Shown here piece after piece: positions 56,590 through 64,000 of a stretch of 64,000 nt of DNA; within the stretch, counting starts at the first letter, position 1; each line of letters starts with the position of its first letter. The translations under genes were made by a program, and so were the position numbers. The notes beneath the pieces are model-generated. The model did not search any database, was not told the origin of the DNA, and worked only from the letters and a program-made list of their open reading frames with translations. This DNA is from Uloborus plumipes (lineage: Eukaryota > Arthropoda > Arachnida > Araneae > Uloboridae), in contig JAXGGA010002059.1 of NCBI GenBank assembly GCA_038373865.1, positions 62,001 to 126,000 on the forward strand, given 5' to 3'.

Positions 56590-57060
56590 CGACCTTGAAC
56601 AGCATATTTCAACTAATCTTTCAGCTCCTTCAAGACGCAATGATCAGTAACTCTACTAAAACATTTTGTATAAAGAAACGCCAAAATGGAAAACAAATTC
56701 CTCCCACTTATTTTCACTTTTTACAATCCATCCAGCCAATAGGCAGCGAAACTTTCCCTCCAAAACTCGATTTTATTTCACTCGAGCTGTTGCTCGTAGT
56801 TTATGCATACCTCAATAAAAATTCACCGCCCGTGTCATGAATAAATAAAAGCTTTTTCTGAAATAGTCTCACTTTTCAGCGTTGGCGACGCAACTGAAAG
56901 CACCTGAGCAACAAATAATTAATGAAGCCTTGTTATTTAAAGGGTAATTTTTCCAGGTATAATCTCCCGGGGACAAAGCCGGCGCTTTTCATAAATTGAT
57001 GTCATTGGTCGTCAAATCTTTAGCTTATGCTTTGTAATAAATATCTTGTGAACGGTTTTT
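56590..57060. promoter_or_regulatory. Candidate regulatory island 8
   Basis: Repeat-free block with GTTTATGCATACCTCAATAA, GTGTCATGAATAAATAAAAG, AACAAATAATTAATGAAGCC and CCAGGTATAATCTCCCGGGG. Contains several Hox-like CAATAAA/TAATTA motifs close together. An 81-codon plus frame (56595-56840) has no motif. Candidate enhancer. Confidence 0.32.
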
Positions 57061-57335
57061 GAATAAAAAGGGGCGATCTTCAAAGTGTGGTGCGTAGTAG
57101 ATTGGTTTTAAATGAATGTCTTTACGTCTATGTATCTATAATTATATGGGCGATTATCTGTAAATTCGTAATTGGTTGTCCGAACCGAGTATTTTAAAAA
57201 CAATAAAGTGCAATAAAGTAATTATCGCTCTTAATACAAGTAAAGCATTAATACTTTGTGGCCCAATTGTTTTGGAGCGGTAACAATTTAGTTTTTTTTT
57301 TTTTTTTTCTAGAAATGATCTAAGCACCAAAAACA

Positions 57336-57920
57336 CAGTCCCCTGGCTGTCCCAATCCTATAGTTTAACACTTGAAGGTAATATTTCAAAAAACCTATTA
57401 ACACTATATAAATTTGGCAATTAATATCTAAAAATAGAATAATGCAACAATATCTTTTTTTATGAAATAAGGTCTAATTACGTATTTCTAAAACTTAAAA
57501 TTGTCATGTAAATTCTGTTCGGAGTATTTTCAAACAGTCCCCTGCCACAAATTCAAAGCTCCAATAGAAAAAATCTGTTACTCTTGCAGATGTTTTTTGG
57601 CATGAAGTTTAAAGTAATCAGTGTGAATTTGCTGAAATTGTTGAGAACGGTGTCGAAACGATACTTTGTTTAGTTTGAGAGTCACATTTGTGATGAAAGT
57701 ACCCATCTGGGTCGTTACGAAAGCAGTCCTCTGGGAAGTGATTTTATTAATGTAAATTAATTTAATTATGAAACATATTAGTTATTATGTCCACGATTTG
57801 TGCCTAAATTTATAGGTAGTCTCGTAACTAATTACGTTCCAATAGTTTTGCAGATGTTATACAGCAAAGTGCAAATACACTGTCCCCTGCATAGTTATAC
57901 TAGGCTGGGGACTTCCCCCA
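57336..57920. repeat. CAGTCCCCTG motif cluster, possible element
   Basis: CAGTCCCCTG or a one-base variant lies at 57336, 57535, 57724 and 57880, about 160-200 bp apart. An inverted GGGGACTTCCCCC occurs at 57907. The spacing suggests either diverged tandem units or subterminal sites of a transposon. Confidence 0.5.
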
Positions 57921-58184
57921 TCATGATTTATCAGAAAAACACAGACTTCAATTGGCCCTCTTTCGAACCAAAGTAATAGATTCATTTCCTGAGCAATATT
58001 ATTATAATTATACGAGCATTTCAAAAAAGCATGCCCGGACTGATTCTGTATGGAAAATGACGAGTTTACAGAGAATCGCCCGCATATATACATTGCTCAA
58101 TCCATTTGTAAGGGTGCGACATTTTTGCTTAGTATATATTTGCATTTTGTAATTCCGGGGGTTTTTAACTTCTGCATTTATTCT

Positions 58185-59992
58185 AAACTAGCGGTACCCG
58201 CACGGCTTTGCCCGTGGTATAAAATTAAAAGTTCATTTGTAAAAAAATGATATAGCAGAAAAAAATACTCTATTTTAGTTATAATTCAACTATAATTCCT
58301 TCAAAGTATGATATAAAAATTTGGTATGGACCCTACACTACTTCCTTTTACGTGTAAATTTCTTAGTAGATGCCTTAAGTGCTAAAATAGTGCTTGAAGT
58401 GAGTAAGATAACAATTCAAACATTTGCATCCCTAGTTTGCCACGAAACAATGCAAAAAAATGTTTTACAATGATTAATCTCCTAAATATCGCCGATTTTA
58501 ACATCATTCAGTAGATTTTTCGCAAAATATCGCCAATAGCGCCAAATTGAACCCCAAAAAAAATTTTTTTTCGCTAAATTTATTGCCAACTTGGCGATAT
58601 GTCGCCAAATCGGCGTCAAACACTTGGTGACCAAAAGCTTGGCGAGATATCGCCAAGTGGTCGCGCCAATTCATATCACTTTGGTCTGCATTGAAAGCCC
58701 TGATTACCCTATAAAAGGGGTAAATCATCCCCTTGGGGACATTCGAATGCAACCCCAAAGATAGGTGCACAAAAATAAGCCAAAAGAAAAAATAAGAAAA
58801 ATTTTGTTGCTCACAGAAACCAACAGAAATCTTACCAAAGTTTAAAAGAAGAAGAAAGTTTTCTTTCCTAACTTCAAAAACAAAATAATACATTTTCCGA
58901 AATGACATACTTTAGAAAGAACGTTGCAATATCGCAATAAGATAGAAGTAAATATACTGAAATAGAATTGAATGCCAAATTGTAAAAAAGTCGCCAAAAA
59001 ATTAATTTTTAATATTGTCTTTCATTATTTATTAAATGCAATTATTGCTGCAAATTACAGTCCAACAATAAATAATCACATTGCAAAAGTATATTTGGAG
59101 CAATTTTTTCTTTTAAACTCAACTGATCCTAAAAATTTTAAGTATTAGTCATAGAAATTTCGTGCATTATTCTTCACAATGATAATAAAAACAATAAACA
59201 TCGACAAAGATCAACCAGCAAACGATAAATTAAAAGCTAAATTCGTTCACTCAAGCCATTTGCTGCAATTTGTATTGAAATAAATTAATAATGAAGTAAA
59301 ATATGTTTTGCAGACGATAAATTTAGAATGGTATCCTGTATTTTAAGGAAAGGACTCGATTTCTCATTTGATTGACAGGTGCCATCTTATCACGGTTTTT
59401 AATATTTCATTTGACTAATTTTAATAAGGCTTGGAGTTTGGATTGTTACAAAAACAAATACATTTTTAAAATTATTAAGGGAAAAAGAAAGAAATAAAAA
59501 CGTAACCATGGTAACAACATGAAAAGTTGATTTCCGTTGATAAAATAATTCATTTCATCTCTATTTTCAAACAAATTTTATTCGCGAGCAAAGCCATTTT
59601 AGAATCGTTTGGCTTGCTTTACTGAAGGTAAGCCTTGAATTTCGGGATTCTAAAAACAATTGTTACAGCTCTCCTGATGATCGTAGAAACTTCGAAAAAA
59701 CGTCATTTTGTGCAGAAAATTTCAAGCTTTCGAATGACATAAGACTTGAAAATGTGTATGGAATATTTCTTCCCTATTTTATCGAATTTCCTCTAAGAAT
59801 TCGAATAGAAAAAGAACGAAATGGAATGTTCGAAAAATCGCTTCGAGGTGCAAAACTACATGCTACAAACTAATTTTGTGCCAAGTGGCATGAAAATCGA
59901 CCGAACGGTTTTGGCGCTACGCGCGTGACAGACAGACAGAAAGAAAGAAGGACAGACAGAACCACCTTCAGCTTTATTATTAGTAGAGAAGA
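58185..59992 (+). mobile_element. ~1.8-kb interspersed element, ACTAGCGGTACCCGC type
   Basis: Begins with ACTAGCGGTACCCGCACGGC and ends with CGCTACGCGCGTGACAGACA and TTATTATTAGTAGAG. These are terminal themes common to abundant invertebrate repeats of uncertain class. The interior includes GTAACCATGGTAAC (59503), a TCGCCAAGT/ACTTGGCGA-rich zone (58485-58670) and a segment before the GACAGACA tract typical of such elements. The 134-codon minus frame at 58908-58504 crosses the motif-rich zone and is not a gene. Confidence 0.55.
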
Positions 59993-60106
59993 TGTTTAAA
60001 AATAAGGAGCCATTATGTATGATATCACCAAAGGGACTGTAACAGTTACACTCGCTACACGCACAAATAATTATTTTTAAATGCAATTTTTCTTAGTAAG
60101 TTGATA

Positions 60107-60826
60107 CAGTAAAAGCTCTCTAAGCGGTCATCTTTTCGTTCCATATATCGGCCACTCAGAGGGCGGGGACGCCTTAAAGGGTTTTTATTACAATTGCGAG
60201 ATAGTTTCTACAATACCTTTTATAAGCAAGTCTAGCTTTTTTTTTTTGAATTTAAAACGAATCTTGATACTTTTCTAAAGGGAAAATGGCATTTCATTTG
60301 ATGTTTTTTTTTACACATTGCCTGCTTTCAGTCGTCACTGTAATTATCAAACTACACCACTGTTGCTTCATACAGGAAGGATTTGAAATCGTTCGGATTC
60401 GAGAATTGTTCGAATTTTGTCTGTATTAAACTTCTTTCCGCTGCTATTAGTACAGGAGTTTTATTGAGCTGCTTGAGATTTATAAAAACCTTCTTTGAGA
60501 TTATTGCAATTCAGATCACTGACCAAAAAGAACGAAGATGAAGAAACTTTTTACTCCAAAATTATCGCAATCCATTAAGTCAATAAGACTTACATTGAGC
60601 TGATCTTGAAACAAAAGGCTGAAGATAAGAAACAGGAAGCAAACATATTTTTTTGAAAACCTGAAATGATGAACACACTCGGCGACCGTTTAAAGGGGTT
60701 GGGTGGCCGCTGCTAGGGGGAATTTTAACATTAAGTCTATGGGGCAAAAATTCCGTGCCGCGAAAAATTGGCCATTAAAAGGGGTGGCAGCGTTAGTGGA
60801 GGTGGCCGCTCGAAGAGGTTTTACTG
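60107..60826. mobile_element. pogo/Tigger-like MITE, CAGTAAAA ends
   Basis: The left end is CAGTAAAAGCTCTCTAAGCGG and the right end is its inverse, GTGGCCGCTCGAAGAGG then TTTTACTG. TA precedes it (60105-60106). GGCCGC and GGCCA motifs recur in the subterminal 150 bp. 720 bp without coding capacity. Confidence 0.75.
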
Positions 60827-61011
60827 TTTATAATGGTTTCCAAAAAAAGCCAGAGTTTAATTGTACAATTATACTCTGATATGTTGAAGTCTGACCTTGT
60901 AAATGTTTATTTTTCTTGAGAACTTCCCTCGAAGCAGAAAGTGTTGTTTGCGCTCAGTTGAGATGGGCTACCGTAATACTAAAGTTTGATCAAGGAGAGA
61001 GGGCGGCTTAC

Positions 61012-61245
61012 CTTGAAGCGGAAATAGTTTGCTTCATTTTATAATAGGTAGCATCAAAGAAATTACGCATTTAAAAACTTCAATGAACAAAGTGAGTAAA
61101 ACCCTTATCTCCTCGCTGATCTTGCCTATTTTAAAAAATAAGCGCTCCGTTTCCACCTCAAAGTCAAACGCCATCTCTTCGTGGTCAAGCTTTACCAAGG
61201 CGAATGTCAATATAGTGCCAAGGAATAGCACACTCTTCCACTGAA
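61012..61245 (-). other. Candidate exon bounded by splice-like sites
   Basis: On the minus strand TTGTCTTCTTACGCAG is a good acceptor and CTTCAAG/GTAAGC a strong donor, 234 bases apart. One frame is open for about 70 codons from the acceptor (QWKSVLFLGTILTFALVKLD, then an acidic stretch) and stops 24 bases before the donor. An ATG with good context (AAAATGAAG) also lies just before the donor and could start a first coding exon. No family is recognised. Confidence 0.25.
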
Positions 61246-61455
61246 CTGCGTAAGAAGACAATTATTTAACGTGAGGCATCAATAATTTATTTGACTTGCA
61301 CAATACCAGTCTTTTTGCATAAATCTATTGATCTATGCTTAGGGGTTAGATTTTCACTAATAGGCAACTCCATTGAAAAAAAAAAAGCATCGATTGCTGC
61401 ACAAATCAGTCTGCGAAGACTCCTAATATGTTACGCACTTGTTTCTTTGCATGAA

Positions 61456-61594
61456 TTTCATGAAGAACATGCACTCTAATTCTATAAAATACAGTTAAAT
61501 TTTGAAGATTTCCAGAAGCAGTATTTCATGAAGAACATGCACTCTAATTCTATAAAATACAGTTAAATTTTGAAGATTTCCAGAAGCAGTATTT
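61456..61594 (+). repeat. Perfect 68-bp tandem duplication
   Basis: Two adjacent identical 68-base units, each containing CATGAAGAACATGCACTC and GATTTCCAGAAGCAGTATTT. No differences between the copies by eye, so very recent. Confidence 0.95.
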
Positions 61595-61972
61595 ATATGA
61601 TGGCTTTTTAGCTCTCTGACGTAGTAATATGTTTTAAAGCTGATATTTATTCGAAATGATATCTATTAAACTCAATACAATGTTTTGAGCGATCGGCAAA
61701 TTTATCCATTGACTTTTGAAATTTGGCTTTTGGAATGTTTTTTTTTTTTTTGCATATTTGTTACGGCTGCTTTAACTGCTGGAAAATCATCGCAAAAACA
61801 CCTCATTTCATCTCAGTTTTCAGTTGGCGGAACATAAAAAGTAGCATGGTGGTGGATTTGGAGATCATGAAAATCTGCGTTCCCCATCCCCTTTCGTCGA
61901 AATGATGTCTTTGCAATTATCTGCACGATCAACTGCTTGATCTTCATCTAAGTTTTGTAGTCAAATAAAACG

Positions 61973-61998
61973 TACACACACACACACACACACACACA
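61973..61998. repeat. (CA)n microsatellite
   Basis: About 13 CA units. Confidence 0.95.
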
Positions 61999-61999
61999 T

Positions 62000-62780
62000 C
62001 TTTCTTTTACCCAAATACAGTATTAAAATTTTGTATCTTTTCTACAATAAGCTGAACTTAATTTTCTGCCAGATTTTCACAGTGAAATTGCATCAATAGC
62101 GATTATTTCACGTATTTTCTTTCTGGTCGTCTAGGTCTCGAATCATTTAAATCATCACGACTATTTTTAAAATGTGTAAACCAAGTGTAAACTTGAGTTT
62201 GTCTCATACTATCGTCACCAACAAATTTTTACCGAACTTAAAACAAAGTTTAATATATATATTTTTTAATCTTAAACAGAAACAAAAATGTTCACTAATT
62301 TTAGGTACAGTAAAAAAATCATTTTCTTGCATTAAAAGATGTCTACTGTGATGTGGGATAGTTCGGCCCAGTTGCCCTATGGCAGATGGGCACTTCTATT
62401 TATTGAATATTGTTACCCTCATGATGTCATTTACTAAATGAATATCGATAACTTTGTCAAATTAAATAACTTTACTTTTTGTAATGTATAACTAACGATT
62501 ATTATATGGTTGTTGATGTTGCTATTGTTGTTCTTTTGAAGTTGCGTATAGCTATACTGAAATCTTATTTGTTTTACACACATAATGTATTGATATTTCG
62601 CTGCAATATTTTGGCGGCCCCGAATTTCAAAATGTTGAGTCTCAATTTAAAGAATCTTCAGAAAATCGGCAGAACGTGTTATCGCGGCTCCGCGAATATT
62701 CGTGATGGAGAAAAATGGAGCCTCTATTCCTGTTCGTCTAAAGGAGTAAGGTTTTAAATATTTAAAATTTTTGTTCTTGG
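62000..62780. other. No gene; isolated TIR-like phrase
   Basis: GATGTGGGATAGTTCGGCCC at 62350 resembles a pogo-like end without a partner. An 83-codon plus frame (62506-62757) has no motif. Confidence 0.35.
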
Positions 62781-62784
62781 GACA

Positions 62785-62965
62785 TGACGCGCGCATGGTG
62801 GTACTTTGACGGATTACCGGAAAGTTCCAGTTCAATTCCCGGAACATGAATTTTGTATCAGAACCTCACTGCTCTTTTATTTGTCAAACTGCACTCACGT
62901 CACACAACCAAGCGGACGAGAATTTTGTAACTAGTGCTGCCATCTGTTGTGAGTAATTGTCAAAA
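62785..62965 (+). other. tRNA-like / SINE-like fragment
   Basis: GCATGGTGGTACTTTGACGG is followed by AGTTCCAGTTCAATTCCCGG, a match to the B-box consensus GGTTCRANTCC with partial stem pairing. A TAGTGCTGCCATCTGTTGTG phrase lies 85 bp further on. Likely a SINE remnant; not a functional tRNA. Confidence 0.35.
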
Positions 62966-63454
62966 ACGTATCATGTTTACCTTTTGTGCACCTCACGGAA
63001 AACAACTTGTTATTCAATCAAAAGTTTCGAAAAACATTATAATTTTTAAATAATACTTGTTGCGCAAAATGACTTCATTTTTTAAGCTGAATGCTATTTA
63101 TATTTTGATTTCTATGTACTATTTGTGTTAACATGTTACTTTTAAAATTTTGAGCGTAAATAAAAAGATTTGATTTTTTCGTCCTGTATATTTTTGGCTC
63201 TTCTCGTTAAGATCCATAAATACCTATACGCTTCATTTTCAGTAAGAATTATGCTGTAGTAAATGGAATGCCAAGTGGATATACGGCAGTAAGTACACGG
63301 GCAGACGAATTAAAGTCATGACTAATTATAAATTTTGTTTGAAAGTCTGAAATGTTCTCAAATGATTTAGCTTACACTACGCGTTTTAATCCTTTTCAAA
63401 ACTGAATTCAATGCGAAAAATGTGCCATGACTTGGACTTCGTATATCATGAATC

Positions 63455-63676
63455 AAAACAATAAATAAAACTGCACAATTGTATGCAGAAATGAACACAA
63501 CACATGGGGGAGGAGGATTTGATCTGCGATTGAGAACAATAAAGGTGCTATTGTCCTCTCCCTATGTACCATCTTTTCACCACCCGGTGCACTTGAATTA
63601 AGGGTGCAATTCGGCTCCCTATTGGGAGCCGCTGGTACTACAAGCGTTTCCCACCTGAAAGGTGCCAAGTGCCAGC
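63455..63676 (-). mobile_element. CACTG-terminus element fragment (copy D)
   Basis: On the minus strand it matches the left part of copy B (28940-29180). Shared are GGCACCTTTC..GTG.GAAACGCTTGTA, the GGTGAAA.GATGG block, AGGAGAG..AATGGCACC-type and the TCGCAGATC block. Both outer ends are missing. Confidence 0.7.
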
Positions 63677-63679
63677 CTG

Positions 63680-63845
63680 TAGTCCAAGCTGTAGTACAAC
63701 CTGTAGCACAAGTACAACGATAGATCAATATCCCATCATTATGTCATTTGAATATAGAAAATTAATTTTTAGGAACATAGTCCAAGCTGTAGTAAAACCT
63801 GTAGCACAAGAACAACAGTGTATCAATATCCCATTATTATATCAT
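63680..63845 (+). repeat. Tandem repeat, ~99-bp period, two units
   Basis: TAGTCCAAGCTGTAGTAMAAC followed by CTGTAGCACAAG and ATCAATATCCCATYATTAT occurs twice, starting at about 63680 and 63779. Moderate divergence. AGCTGTAGT/CCTGTAGCAC sub-repeats are also visible. Confidence 0.8.
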
Positions 63846-64000
63846 TCGAAATCAGAGATAAATGAATAGAGAAGATTTATTTCTTAGAAACGTGTATCTA
63901 TTTGGAAAGTAAAAATTCTAAAATTGTCGTATATGAGTAAATAAAACTGTAATTTATAGATAGAAATCAGAAAGGAAAATTGAAAGTACTTTATAAAAAC

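Noticed and set aside
58504..58908. 134-codon minus frame
   Set aside because: Lies inside a dispersed repeat with repeated TCGCCAA/TTGGCGA motifs; no protein feature.
62785..62850. Functional tRNA gene
   Set aside because: B-box-like sequence is present but acceptor stem and correct arm spacing are not.

Overview
This 64 kb window is animal nuclear DNA, most likely arthropod and plausibly arachnid. The taxon is inferred from repeat style only; no diagnostic gene is present. The DNA is strongly AT-rich and holds no convincing intact protein-coding gene. Nearly every open frame is under 120 codons, many lack an ATG, and several lie inside mobile elements. I read it as a gene desert or a very large intron packed with non-autonomous DNA transposons, foldback elements, SINE-like repeats, old tandem repeats and a few decayed transposon genes.

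Layout. 0-10 kb: the right end of a CACTG-terminus element, a minisatellite, a relic of a Ty3/gypsy integrase (minus strand), a three-unit tandem repeat, two very long palindromes (8.2-8.9 and 9.3-9.8 kb) and a tRNA-derived SINE. 10-25 kb: a CACTG MITE that carries a tRNA-like module and abuts a hAT-type element, a 215-bp segmental duplication, pogo-like TA-flanked elements and a TTAA-flanked piggyBac-like MITE. 25-34 kb: long TC/AC microsatellite, an unexplained 151-codon open frame, two more CACTG elements and two diverged tandem arrays. 34-40 kb: the densest nest. It holds a TIR element with a 4 x 148-bp array inside a pogo-like host, a hAT MITE inside a SINE, a MITE packed with CREB/ATF-like sites, and a hAT element inside a CACTG element. 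40-49 kb: two hAT-type elements with perfect 8-bp target duplications, a piggyBac-like MITE with perfect 67-bp inverted repeats, and a decayed DDE-type transposase gene (minus strand). 50-64 kb: a triple nest at 53.7-56.1 kb, an ACAGTCCCCTG repeat cluster, a 1.8-kb interspersed repeat, a pogo-like element at 60.1-60.8 kb and one weak splice-bounded candidate exon near 61.1 kb.

Between the repeats lie eight islands of higher GC and higher complexity (about 19.6, 24.5, 32.3, 36.6, 40.0, 44.0, 52.2 and 56.6 kb). Several carry homeodomain-like TAATTA or TTTAAT motifs. They are the best candidates for conserved regulatory elements of a gene outside the window, but conservation cannot be tested from one sequence.

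The elements have recognisable target-site signatures: 8 bp for hAT-like, TTAA for piggyBac-like, TA for pogo/mariner-like and CACTG-type. Four hAT-like insertions have perfect 8-bp duplications, so their ends are known to the base. No intact transposase is visible, so all copies here appear non-autonomous or dead.
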